Source: a virus. Taken from it: a stretch of 28,565 nucleotides of DNA. The stretch lies in the IMG/VR virus record IMGVR_UViG_3300039707_000002, positions 1 through 28,565 of that record; one strand, given 5' to 3'. The notes under the pieces are model-generated. The model did no database searches. It was not told the DNA's origin and was given only the letters and a program-made list of their open reading frames with translations. Numbering within the stretch: position 1 is the stretch's first letter; every line of letters starts with the position of its first letter. The position numbers and the translations under genes are program-made. Below are positions 15,704-23,116 of the stretch, one piece after another.

Positions 15704-16557
15704 ACGTGTTCACCACTGCCACGGCTATCGCCATGGTGTTTTCGTCAGCAGCCTATGCGCAGAAACCCTCAATCAATGTCTGCACCGGACCGGAGGGCGG
15801 TAACTACCAGAAAGCCGTCTTTGAAGTCATGAAGCAGGCTAAAGAACGGATGGACGTTAAGCCAATCGACAGCAAAGGATCGATCGACAGCTTAGACAAA
15901 CTAGCATCCGGAGCCTGTGACATCGCACCAATCCAGAACGATGCGATGCTTGTCTACAAAAAGAAGTACGCTAAGGATGCCGGCAATCTGGAGAAGGCCG
16001 GGACGCTCTATAAGGAGTATGTCCATCTAGTCTGCAATCGTAAGTCCGGGATCGGACGGGTGACAGACTTAATGGGTAACAAACACCGTGTAGCCGTTGG
16101 TCCTGGCGGCTCTGGAAGCAGCGTCACGTGGGACTCTTTTATCTTAGCTGACAAACGCTACGGCGAGGCTCCAACCGTGCCGCTCGCCGGTCTGCGTGCG
16201 CTAGAGAAGGTTAAGATGGGTGATGAAGTCGCTTGTATGATCTTTACGGCAGCACTCAACTCGTCCTTCGTAACCACTAACATGAGTGAGGCCGGTAGTT
16301 ATGTGCAGCTAATTAAAGCGAATGACGGGGATTTTGACACAGCTAAAGATGAGCGTGGTGTGTCGATTTATACCTACGACACCATACCGAGTAAGACTTA
16401 TCCAAAGCTGCAGGATGGGTCTGTCCGTACCGTGGTTGTCGATGCTTTGTGGGTAGCACGTGGGGCGTTCATCGACGAGAAGGAGAAGCTCTACAACTAC
16501 TTCCTGGAAGCAAAAAACAAGGCCAGCCCAGAAATCAAAAAGATGGTGGGGCAATGA
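15700..16557 (+). CDS. Secreted TAXI-type (TRAP transporter) solute-binding protein
   Basis: 285 aa. Residues 1-20 are a Sec signal peptide with an AYA/Q cleavage site. The mature part begins INVCTGPEGGNYQKAVFEVM, the TAXI-family signature (GGxYY/Q near the N-terminus), with SIDSLDKLASGACDIAPIQN, and VAVGPGGSGSSVTWD (the G-x-x-G-S-G-S/T motif contacting the ligand) followed by a helical end. TAXI proteins bind organic acids or amino acids in the periplasm and hand them to a TRAP permease; no permease gene is near. The gene is in frame and full length for the domain (family about 300-330). Homologous carriage by a phage is unusual. Confidence 0.88.
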   Translation: MNVFTTATAIAMVFSSAAYAQKPSINVCTGPEGGNYQKAVFEVMKQAKERMDVKPIDSKGSIDSLDKLASGACDIAPIQNDAMLVYKKKYAKDAGNLEKAGTLYKEYVHLVCNRKSGIGRVTDLMGNKHRVAVGPGGSGSSVTWDSFILADKRYGEAPTVPLAGLRALEKVKMGDEVACMIFTAALNSSFVTTNMSEAGSYVQLIKANDGDFDTAKDERGVSIYTYDTIPSKTYPKLQDGSVRTVVVDALWVARGAFIDEKEKLYNYFLEAKNKASPEIKKMVGQ

Positions 16558-16715
16558 CACACAAAGAAGCTTGCATCGAGGGGCTGCGTTCAGCCTGGAG
16601 GTTATGGAGGCCAATCTATATTCACCTAGGGATACACATGATGATCACCATAGGGATAGTTCTAAGCCTACTTTGGCTTAGCTTACCCTTCTGGTTAATC
16701 AACCTCAATGAGTGA
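16554..16715 (+). CDS. Small single-span membrane protein (53 aa)
   Basis: 53 aa from ATG 16554, overlapping the stop of the binding-protein gene (ATGA). A basic, amphipathic N-terminus (THKEACIEGLRSAWRLWRPI) is followed by one hydrophobic segment (about residues 28-48: MMITIGIVLSLLWLSLPFWL). Could be a holin-like or signalling membrane peptide, or a partner of the secreted binding protein. It overlaps the next membrane-protein gene by 8 nt. Confidence 0.7.
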   Translation: MTHKEACIEGLRSAWRLWRPIYIHLGIHMMITIGIVLSLLWLSLPFWLINLNE

Positions 16716-16968
16716 TTGGCTACTACGGCATCACCTCTCGACGTGGCTGTTGATTATAGTGCTGATTATGCTGGCTCTCGTAATCCGGCCCCAGTTGCTT
16801 AATTTCATCGTATTCATCTTTGCAGCAGCAGCACTTTTCATCGTACGTGATCTTGGGCGGATCGAGGGAAGGCCACCTAAATTCGGACGGTCAACGATGA
16901 TCGCGTCAGCCGTGATCATCATTATCGTCTTACTAGTAACCTTTGGCGTGAGGCTAATTGCCATCTGA
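16708..16968 (+). CDS. Small membrane protein with three hydrophobic segments (86 aa)
   Basis: 86 aa, start ATG 16708 inside the end of the upstream gene. Hydrophobic segments at about 12-26 (TWLLIIVLIMLALVI), 31-46 (LNFIVFIFAAAALFIV) and 64-86, with a basic loop (RDLGRIEGRPPKFGRS). Three spans in under 100 aa, linked to a second small membrane gene, is the layout of class I holins, but no endolysin is seen nearby, so this is only a candidate. Alternatively both form a small membrane complex with the TAXI-type protein. Confidence 0.72.
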   Translation: MSDWLLRHHLSTWLLIIVLIMLALVIRPQLLNFIVFIFAAAALFIVRDLGRIEGRPPKFGRSTMIASAVIIIIVLLVTFGVRLIAI

Positions 16969-17015
16969 TGAAACGGCTCAAGCTAATACAGCCTAGCCAC
17001 CTATAGGACTGCGAT

Positions 17016-17702
17016 ATGACCTACTTCCCTTTGTACCAAGCGATCAAGTTAGACGAACGCGGGAACATCATTGTCGTTTTAGCGCGTGACCTGAGCATAG
17101 ATAAGGCTAACGAATACTATCAGCATTTACAGACGCTAAACGCTTCAAACGCTCAGTTGCAAAACCAAATGTTCGGAATCGCCTATCAGGGACCTGCACC
17201 AGAAATGGAAACTGTAATCACAGTCGGAGAGCTAGAAGGCTGGAGGCTATGGGCCGTATTGGCTGACGGTGAGCTTAATTCCATGTCCAGAGGTTATATC
17301 TGGGAAGATGGTGAAGCTCACGGTTCAGTAACCGAGTACGGGCATGAAGGAGTATATTGCTTCAATACCCGTGAAGAAGCTCTCCATGAGTTTAAGAGGG
17401 CTTTTGGCAATGTAGCCGTTGGCCGAGTTTCCTTGCATGGCACTGTTATGGAGCATGCCCACGGATACCGGGCTGAGCACGCTAAGGTCACGGAGATATT
17501 TGGGATCAAAGGTCGTTTCTATCCGAAGAAGTTTTATAAGAATGTGATTAAGTTAGACCCAGATTTGCCTAAACCAGAAAAGGACATAGACTACCTCGCT
17601 AGAGCACGCTTCTGGGGAATACTAAGTATTATAGGACTAACTATATGGGCAATGCTCATGGCAGGTCAGGTTGCTTTACTTGTAGCAAAATGGGGGAGTT
17701 AA
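17016..17702 (+). CDS. Hypothetical protein with C-terminal membrane anchor (228 aa)
   Basis: 228 aa. N-terminal part: YFPLYQAIKLDERGNIIVVL with a helix; middle part GWRLWAVLADGELNSMSRGY and GVYCFNTREEALHEFKRAF, then VAVGRVSLHGTVMEHAHGYR; the GxVxxxGTVxEHxxGYRAExAxV pattern recurs in small uncharacterised phage and bacterial proteins as I remember them. Ends with one membrane helix (about 204-222, FWGILSIIGLTIWAMLMAG). A tail-anchored protein of unknown role. A short gap (47 nt) precedes it. Confidence 0.78.
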   Translation: MTYFPLYQAIKLDERGNIIVVLARDLSIDKANEYYQHLQTLNASNAQLQNQMFGIAYQGPAPEMETVITVGELEGWRLWAVLADGELNSMSRGYIWEDGEAHGSVTEYGHEGVYCFNTREEALHEFKRAFGNVAVGRVSLHGTVMEHAHGYRAEHAKVTEIFGIKGRFYPKKFYKNVIKLDPDLPKPEKDIDYLARARFWGILSIIGLTIWAMLMAGQVALLVAKWGS

Positions 17703-17704
17703 GA

Positions 17705-17848
17705 ATGGAGATAGGTAGACCAATCCGCAAACACACAGTTATTCCGATCACAGAGCCAATCACGGCTCCGGAGCCTGTCACGCCAAAACCAAAGCCGAGC
17801 ATAGCTCCGGTAAAGAAACCAGAACGGATACCGGAGAAGATTGAATGA
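17705..17848 (+). CDS. Small Pro/Lys-rich protein (47 aa)
   Basis: 47 aa. Start at ATG 17705, two bases after the previous stop, with GGGGGAG upstream; an earlier in-frame ATG lies inside the previous gene and is unlikely. Low-complexity Pro/Lys/Ile repeats (EPVTPKPKPSIAPVKKPERI), disordered. Its stop overlaps the phosphoribosyltransferase start (ATGA). Unknown function; could be a linker peptide. Confidence 0.6.
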   Translation: MEIGRPIRKHTVIPITEPITAPEPVTPKPKPSIAPVKKPERIPEKIE

Positions 17849-18417
17849 ACCGGAAGAACGCGAACATTTGCAAAGACGGAGGTGTATTCTGCAAAATCGA
17901 ATACCCTCATTCTCATGCCGGACCAACCGTCGATGATTTAGTAGAACCAGCTAAATGGCCGGATCGTGTGTATTGGAAGCCTCCACAAAGGTTCAATGGA
18001 CGCAATCCATACCGCCTATTCCAGTTCGGATGGTTTGCATCACATAGTGGGTTTCAGCTTCCGTGGAAGCTATGTCTCGATAGTTTGGGTTACGGCGAAA
18101 ATTCGGGATGGGAAGACCTCGCCGAACTTGTGGCGTGGAAGTTTGCCTTTAGTTCGGTGTATGGCATACCAAAAGGAGGGAGCAAATTCGCCGAGGCTTT
18201 GCAGAAACACGCAGAGCCAGAGTCCGGGTATCCAGTTCTAATTGTCGATGACGTACTGACTACAGGTAAGTCATTCATCAAAGCGAGAGCCGATATTGGC
18301 AATCCAACGCCATGCATTGGCATTGTCGTCGTCGCTCGTGGTCAATGTCCGGATTGGGTATTCCCAATCCTTAACGTCAACGAGTTCTTTCAGTCGAGAG
18401 CAACTGGACTAGGATAG
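17845..18417 (+). CDS. Phosphoribosyltransferase (type I PRTase fold)
   Basis: 190 aa. Residues 131-144, VLIVDDVLTTGKSF, are the PRPP-binding motif of type I phosphoribosyltransferases (two acidic residues, then TTG). YGIPKGG (106-112) fits the PPi-loop strand before it. The N-terminal about 60 residues (with HAGPTVDDLVEPAKWPDRVY) look specific to this protein. Closest in general layout to orotate or adenine PRTases, but substrate cannot be told. In a phage it may salvage nucleobases or feed nucleotide metabolism during infection. Full length for the domain; intact. Confidence 0.85.
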   Translation: MNRKNANICKDGGVFCKIEYPHSHAGPTVDDLVEPAKWPDRVYWKPPQRFNGRNPYRLFQFGWFASHSGFQLPWKLCLDSLGYGENSGWEDLAELVAWKFAFSSVYGIPKGGSKFAEALQKHAEPESGYPVLIVDDVLTTGKSFIKARADIGNPTPCIGIVVVARGQCPDWVFPILNVNEFFQSRATGLG

Positions 18418-18423
18418 AAGCAC

Positions 18424-18663
18424 ATGCCACCGCTTACAGCACAGGGAAAAGAAGCAGCCCTAGAGGGACTGCGTATACGGCGTGAAGCAGCAAAGGTACA
18501 GAAGGAAATCAATAACTCTAGTCTGCCGGCCGGATCACCTATGTTCTATTTTTGCAATGGGTGCGGCTTGCAGAACATCGTGTTGCCGGAAGCTCACCTT
18601 CATGTACCACCGACTCTATGTACCGAATGCAAAGCCATGCTTGACATGGGGTGGATGATATAG
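18424..18663 (+). CDS. Small zinc-ribbon protein (79 aa)
   Basis: 79 aa. A helical N-terminus (GKEAALEGLRIRREAAKVQK) precedes a zinc-ribbon with CNGCGLQ (44-49 region) and CTECKAM near residue 67, two CxxC knuckles about 20 residues apart. Such small ribbons bind zinc and often nucleic acid or protein partners in phage operons. Starts 7 nt after the preceding stop, with a weak ribosome site. Function unknown. Confidence 0.75.
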   Translation: MPPLTAQGKEAALEGLRIRREAAKVQKEINNSSLPAGSPMFYFCNGCGLQNIVLPEAHLHVPPTLCTECKAMLDMGWMI

Positions 18664-18671
18664 GAGCAACC

Positions 18672-18908
18672 ATGGACAAAGAGGTAAAGCCAATTACGCG
18701 TCAGGCGTGGAAACGGCTGATGGAAAAGGGCTATGCCACGCCCGCGACGCCCGCCAAGCCGGAGTGCGAGAGGGGCTAGAGAGCCGCGCGTGATCTTGAA
18801 ACACTTGTCGAAGAATACGACAGCAGCGGTCAACGCGAAACACGTTATATACTGCTCGACGAGGCAAAGCGTTTGCGCCGCCTCGCGCCCGACACGGAGG
18901 GGAAGTAG
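18672..18908 (+). pseudogene. Small gene split by one in-frame TAG
   Basis: From ATG 18672 (GGAGCAACC just upstream) the frame reads 35 codons (MDKEVKPITRQAWKRLMEKG and onward), TAG at 18777-18779, then 42 further codons (start RAARDLETLVEEYDSSGQRE) to a TAG at 18906-18908, directly before the next ATG. The part after the first stop has a helical, charged composition like a real protein, and its end abuts the next start exactly as in the rest of this operon. Either one point mutation made a pseudogene, or the TAG is read through. The surrounding sequence is richer in G+C than its neighbours. Function not recognised. Confidence 0.6.
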
Positions 18909-19271
18909 ATGCCTATACCGTTAAAGTGTCCTGGGGTTGGTCGTGATGCAGGCAACGTATCTGCGTTGCAGTTTTACTTTAATCGTCGTGTAACAGACGA
19001 TGAAATGCGGTTCTTGCACGATGTTATAAGGCGCGCCGTCGCTTGTGCGCCCGGCACCGGAGTCACAACCTCAGCCCAGCACGGAGGCGGGATGCTCGAT
19101 CTCAGAGAAACAATAAAACTGGTCGAACGTCGCGAGGCACTCTGCCGGCGGCAGATCGAATGCCCGTGTTGCGGTGGCGCGCAGGTTCAGCTGGTCGATT
19201 GGTCCATCGCTCCCGCTGATTGGAAGTGTCGCGAGTGCAAGATGCGGTTCAGCGCGGAAACGGGACGGTGA
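18909..19271 (+). CDS. Zinc-ribbon protein (120 aa)
   Basis: 120 aa, ATG 18909 directly behind the previous stop. The N-terminal half is helical (VTDDEMRFLHDVIRRAVACA) with a Gly/Thr-rich linker (PGTGVTTSAQHGGGMLDLRE), then LVERREALCRRQIECPCCGG and a C-terminal CRECKMRF: a CPCC...CREC zinc ribbon (about residues 83-115). Probably nucleic-acid or protein binding. The abrupt join near residue 45 could mean a fusion. The stop overlaps the GTG of the next gene (GTGA). Confidence 0.72.
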   Translation: MPIPLKCPGVGRDAGNVSALQFYFNRRVTDDEMRFLHDVIRRAVACAPGTGVTTSAQHGGGMLDLRETIKLVERREALCRRQIECPCCGGAQVQLVDWSIAPADWKCRECKMRFSAETGR

Positions 19272-19495
19272 AGGGTGAATTAAGAATTGATATGATTGTT
19301 GCAACTGACGGCCGCGTTCGTGGGAAACAAACAAACCCTGAAACTGGCGAAGTGCGCTTCACCCTTAGTGAATACCGGTCAGGCGTTTCAGGGCAGTGAC
19401 GAGCGGTTGACAACGGAAAGCCTCGGTTGTTTGTCATGCAAGTTGACCTAAAAACCGGCGATACGGAATTGCAGCCGGTCACGTTCGATCCCTAG
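19268..19495 (+). pseudogene. Small gene split by one in-frame TGA, next to the repeat array
   Basis: From GTG 19268 (overlapping the previous stop; an in-frame ATG is at 19292) the frame runs 43 codons (contains TNPETGEVRFTLSEYRSGVS), TGA at 19397-19399, then 31 codons (KPRLFVMQVDLKTGDTELQP and a few more) to TAG at 19493-19495. Both parts have similar beta-strand and ETGEVR/KTGDTE turns, as if halves of one small beta-rich domain. It is the second neighbouring gene with a single in-frame stop, here TGA rather than TAG. Either decaying genes or stop-codon readthrough. It ends 7 nt before the array begins. Confidence 0.55.
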
Positions 19496-19502
19496 GAGAC
19501 GG

Positions 19503-21764
19503 GAGTACCAAGTTTCTCGTGAGAGTCACATCATATGTGAGAACCAATCAAGCGGAATGAGTCAAATGATTAGGGTGAACCAAAGGTTTGGAATGAGTCA
19601 GATGGCAAGGTGAGTACCAAATATGTTGCACGAGTCAATAACCGTACGAGTACCATTCCTTGAGAACGAACTAGGGGCCTAACGAATACCAAAGTTCTTG
19701 GGTGAGTCAAAGGTAATGGGAGCACCAGAAGATACAACACGGAACCGTCACTTAGGTGAGAACCATTGAAGAAGAGTTAACCATAAAAATGGCGAGTACC
19801 AAAAGTTCCTTGGGTGAGTACATAAATCGGGTGAGGACCCTAACTGGACAAACGAGTCAAAAGCGGAAAGAGAACCAAATGTCTCATACAAGTCACAACC
19901 TTTCTGAGAACCAGGAAGTCATGGACGAGTCACAATAAGCGTGAGTACCAAATATGTTGCACGAACTACATATGAAGTGAGTACCTATGGAAACGAGTTA
20001 GCCATAAGTAGGCACGAGTACCATTAAATATGCGTGGGTCATTTCCAGAGTGAGAACCATGATCGAAAAACGAGCCGTTGGGTGGGAGAGAACCAAAGAC
20101 GATAGAGTAAACCAAGACGAGGACGAGAACCACTAGGGCTCATGTTAACCAAAGACGAGACGAGTACCACTGCAGGCTAGGTAATCCAAAGACGAGACGA
20201 GTACCACTGGTACGAGGACCAACACCTCTGTACGAACCATTAGGTACGAGAGAACCAATTCGCGAGAGCGAGTCACCTAGTTGACGAGTACCAATGACTT
20301 CGCATGGCTTTAGGCGAACCATTTAGCGGTGTGAGTACCAAACCGCATGGGTGAGTCTTGAAATGATTGAGTACCAATTGAATGGTACGGAACCAAATGG
20401 AATTAGGGAACCATGGCGTTGTGTGATCCAGGTGGTAGATGAGGACCGGACAACAGTGTGAGAAGCCACGACCGAAAAGAGTACCATAACACGCAGAGGT
20501 GAATCATAATGAGGGTGGGCGCCAAATCCAATAGATGGAACCATCGAACGGATGAGGACCAGATAAACAGACGTGAACTACATTAGATGTAAGAACCACA
20601 GGGTAAGGGTGTGAGTCGTTCTCCTGGCGAGTTCCATTGGATGTGAATGAGTCACTGACTACGAGGGGACCATTGATCATGAACAATCCATGTCTCCCGT
20701 GGGGACCAGATAATTTGCGTGAGCCAAGATGAGGTTGAGAACCAAATCGCCATACGTGAGCCATGGAGTGAGATGAGAACCACGGATGAAGACGTGAGCC
20801 ATCTGGTTTCTGAGTACCATTGAATAGATGCGAACCAAGATGAGCGAGAGGACCAATACCAGTAGTGTGAGCCAATATTCGGGTGAGAACCATCGCTTTT
20901 GGGTGAGTCAAAAAATCAGTGTGTACCAGGGGGTAGAGAATGAACCTTGAACGGAACGAGGACCAGAAACCTAAAGTGAGTCATAAAGATCGGGAGTTCC
21001 ACCGAATGAAGTACGATCCAATCTCGACAAGAGAAACCATTAAGCGAACGTGATCCATTGAATGTGTGAGTACCAATTAGTCCGGCGTGAACCGTAGACA
21101 TAGGGAGTACCAGCGCATCTGCGTGAGCCATCTTGCCGGTGAGAACCAAACAAGGTATGTGAACCAAAATCGCTGTGAGCACCAATCCAGACATGTGCGC
21201 CATTGATCACGGGAGTACCATCACACGAATTGTGAGCCATGGGTGGCATGAGAACCACACAATGTGTGTGAACCATCTGGTTTGTGAGTACCATTATATG
21301 TGGGTGTGAGCCGATGGCTGGGTGGGTACCAGTATGTACAGAGTAAACCACTGATGGAGTAGCGGACTATCGGAGACGAGTTAACCAGCAGAGAAATGAG
21401 GACCAAAAAGCTGACGTGAACCAAAAATAGGGTGAGTACCATAATAGGTATGTGAACCACTGAAACGGGGGGGGGTACCAGAAACTCCATGCGTTTTGAA
21501 CCACTCACGTTACAGCTATAGGTGATCCATGATACTGTAGAGTACCAGTGACCATGGGTGAACCATGAAGAGGTCGAGTACCATTACGCATGAGTTAACC
21601 ATTCGCGAAGAGAGCACCAGGACTGACATGTGAACCAATCAGTGAAAGTGTACCATAAGACGAGAGTTAACCAAAGAATCGGGGGGTACCAGGGTAGCCA
21701 CGTGAGCCAGAAGGGGAATGAGTACCAAACAACCACGGGTGATCCACGCAATCTTAGAGTACCA
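19503..21764 (+). repeat. Array 1: about 123 copies of an alternating 8-nt motif every 18 nt
   Basis: Starting with GAGTACCA at 19503, a motif ending in CA recurs every 18 nt (17-21 in places, rarely 15, 23, 26 or 28) up to 21764. By hand I count about 123 copies. Two forms alternate: A = GAGNACCA (N is T, A, G or C) and B = GTGARYCA (GTGAACCA, GTGAGCCA, GTGAGTCA, also GTTAACCA, GTGATCCA). The 10 or so nt between motifs are not conserved, so it is not a usual tandem repeat. Some larger copies exist: 19610-19633 equals 19941-19964, and 20149-20172 equals 20186-20209. No convincing gene lies in this interval. Confidence 0.95.
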
Positions 21765-21779
21765 AATATGATGAGATTT

Positions 21780-21816
21780 CTAGACTTGTCTAGTCCGGGT
21801 AATCTTTATGATTACC
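21780..21816 (+). promoter_or_regulatory. Two short hairpins between array 1 and the first DUF6197-like gene
   Basis: CTAGAC-TT-GTCTAG at 21780-21793 and GGTAATC-TTTAT-GATTACC at 21798-21816, just after the array ends. The second is a perfect 7-bp stem. No T run follows, so it is not a clear terminator; it could be an attenuator, processing site or RNA-protein site separating the array RNA from the coding RNA. Confidence 0.5.
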
Positions 21817-21852
21817 TGTATCATCATCGCCAAACTGAAAAGGGAGCTACAG

Positions 21853-22257
21853 ATGCCGTTTGACGGAACCGACTACAAGCCCAGCCAGTTAGTGTTGGAT
21901 TTGATGGCGGCCAGGGATTACCTGGATGAGAACGGGTGGTGTAAGGGACAGCTTACGGATGGCCCTCGGCGTTGCCTTGTTGGAGCAGTACGTCAGGTTG
22001 TGCTTGGTGATGCTCACAAGAAACTCGTCACGAAGAATGGAACCTATGTGAGGGATAGTAAGCGTTGTGTTGTTGCTGAGCAGACAATGCATAACTACCT
22101 TAATGAACATATGTTCCCTCACTGGATCGGTTACCCGATGGAAATAGCCCGGTGGAATGACCGTCAGGAAGACTACGCTCCAATACGTACCTTTCTCGAT
22201 CGGATGATCGAGGACGAATTAGCCAAGAATATGGTGAGCACCAACGAAAGTAAGTAA
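21853..22257 (+). CDS. DUF6197-like protein, paralog 1 (134 aa)
   Basis: 134 aa. Start ATG 21853 (AAAGGGAGC upstream); the frame opens earlier at 21808 without a ribosome site. Key residues: LDLMAARDYLDENGWCKGQL, then RRCLVGAVRQV, and at the end WNDRQEDYAPIRTFLDRMIE. This GWCxG...RRCLxGA...(W)NDxxxxxxxxIxxxLDxxI pattern is that of DUF6197, a family of unknown function found in actinobacteria and phages. Shares its start (ATGCCGTTTGACGGAA) and layout with the gene at 22730. Its last codons and stop lie inside array 2: TAA 22255-22257 is part of a GTAAACCA unit. Confidence 0.8.
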   Translation: MPFDGTDYKPSQLVLDLMAARDYLDENGWCKGQLTDGPRRCLVGAVRQVVLGDAHKKLVTKNGTYVRDSKRCVVAEQTMHNYLNEHMFPHWIGYPMEIARWNDRQEDYAPIRTFLDRMIEDELAKNMVSTNESK

Positions 22258-22679
22258 ACCATAAGATAAGTGAGTACCATGATTAGAGGGTGAGACACGT
22301 AGATGGTGAGTACGTGGTCTTGCCGTGAACCAAAAAGCTTGTGAGTACCAAAATTGAAGGGTGAACTAGGTTGATCTAGCGAGGACCAAAATCTCCGTGT
22401 TAACCATAGGATGTGAGAGTACCCAATATTTAGGGTGAGCCAAAAGAGGAATGAGTACCGTGGCGAGGAAGTTAACCAGAAGGCGGATGAGTACCAACCC
22501 TTGATACGTGACTCAAGCGAACGATGAGCACCAACCTATTTGAAGTAACCATTCTGACGCGAGAGCACCAAAAGAGTAGAGTGAACCCTAACCTGGGGGA
22601 GTACCATTGGTTTTGTGTGAACCAATTGTACGGTGAGTACCAAAACCAATAGGTGAGTCAAATTGATGAGTGAGTACCA
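22236..22679 (+). repeat. Array 2: about 25 copies of the alternating 8-nt motif
   Basis: Same A/B alternation and 18-nt period as array 1, from GAGCACCA at 22236, which lies inside the preceding gene, to GAGTACCA ending at 22679. Spacers again are not conserved. The next paralogous gene starts 50 nt later. No open frame of note in the interval 22258-22729. Confidence 0.93.
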
Positions 22680-22729
22680 TAAGGTGTAAACGCTCAACAA
22701 CCAATAAGTATCTACAAAGGAGAATGAGA

Positions 22730-23086
22730 ATGCCGTTTGACGGAAATCCGGGCAAGAACACAGCGCTATCTCAGGTTGTGTTAGACCTAATCGCTGCACG
22801 CGATTATCTCGATGAACACGGCTGGTGTAGTGGTAACTTAATACAAGGTGAACGGCGGTGTCTGATCGGAGCTATCTATCAGGTTACCGACTCATTCAAT
22901 AAGCGCCCTCTTAACCACCCAAACGCGCAACGCGCAGTAGTAGCTATAAAGGTGTTAGAAGCACAGATCAGGGAAACAACCAGACACCCTAATGTCTACA
23001 CCTTTAATGACCAACCACACCGTACGTATAGGCAAATCCATGACATCCTTGATTTAACCATCAAGAATGAAATGGCAAAAGCATAA
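22730..23086 (+). CDS. DUF6197-like protein, paralog 2 (118 aa)
   Basis: 118 aa. Start ATG 22730 with strong Shine-Dalgarno (AAAGGAG, 22716-22722). Pattern as in the paralog at 21853: QVVLDLIAARDYLDEHGWCS, then ERRCLIGAIYQVTDSF, ending FNDQPHRTYRQIHDILDLTI. It is 16 residues shorter, lacking part of the middle. The identical 16-nt start and closely similar first half point to a gene duplication; the array between them may have been duplicated or inserted with it. DUF6197 has no known function. Confidence 0.82.
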   Translation: MPFDGNPGKNTALSQVVLDLIAARDYLDEHGWCSGNLIQGERRCLIGAIYQVTDSFNKRPLNHPNAQRAVVAIKVLEAQIRETTRHPNVYTFNDQPHRTYRQIHDILDLTIKNEMAKA

Positions 23087-23116
23087 AACAACAACACAAC
23101 CAAAAGGAGCACAAGG

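Noticed and set aside
19756-19938. 60-aa plus-strand frame inside array 1
   Set aside because: No ribosome site, composition follows the repeat motif, and it ends in array sequence.
20140-21508. Minus-strand frames within array 1 that read as 6-residue periodic peptides (GSH, GTH, NGT, MVL patterns)
   Set aside because: The 18-nt period equals six codons and the motif complement TGGT..TC contains no stop, so open frames arise automatically. Frames shift at every 19-nt step, no ribosome site precedes them, and the spacers are not protein-like.
19503-22257. Type III toxin-antitoxin (toxI-like 36-nt repeats before a toxin)
   Set aside because: The period matches, but toxI repeats are conserved along their whole length and number about 2-6; here only 8-mers are conserved, and the DUF6197-like proteins do not show a ToxN pattern. 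Kept only as an analogy.
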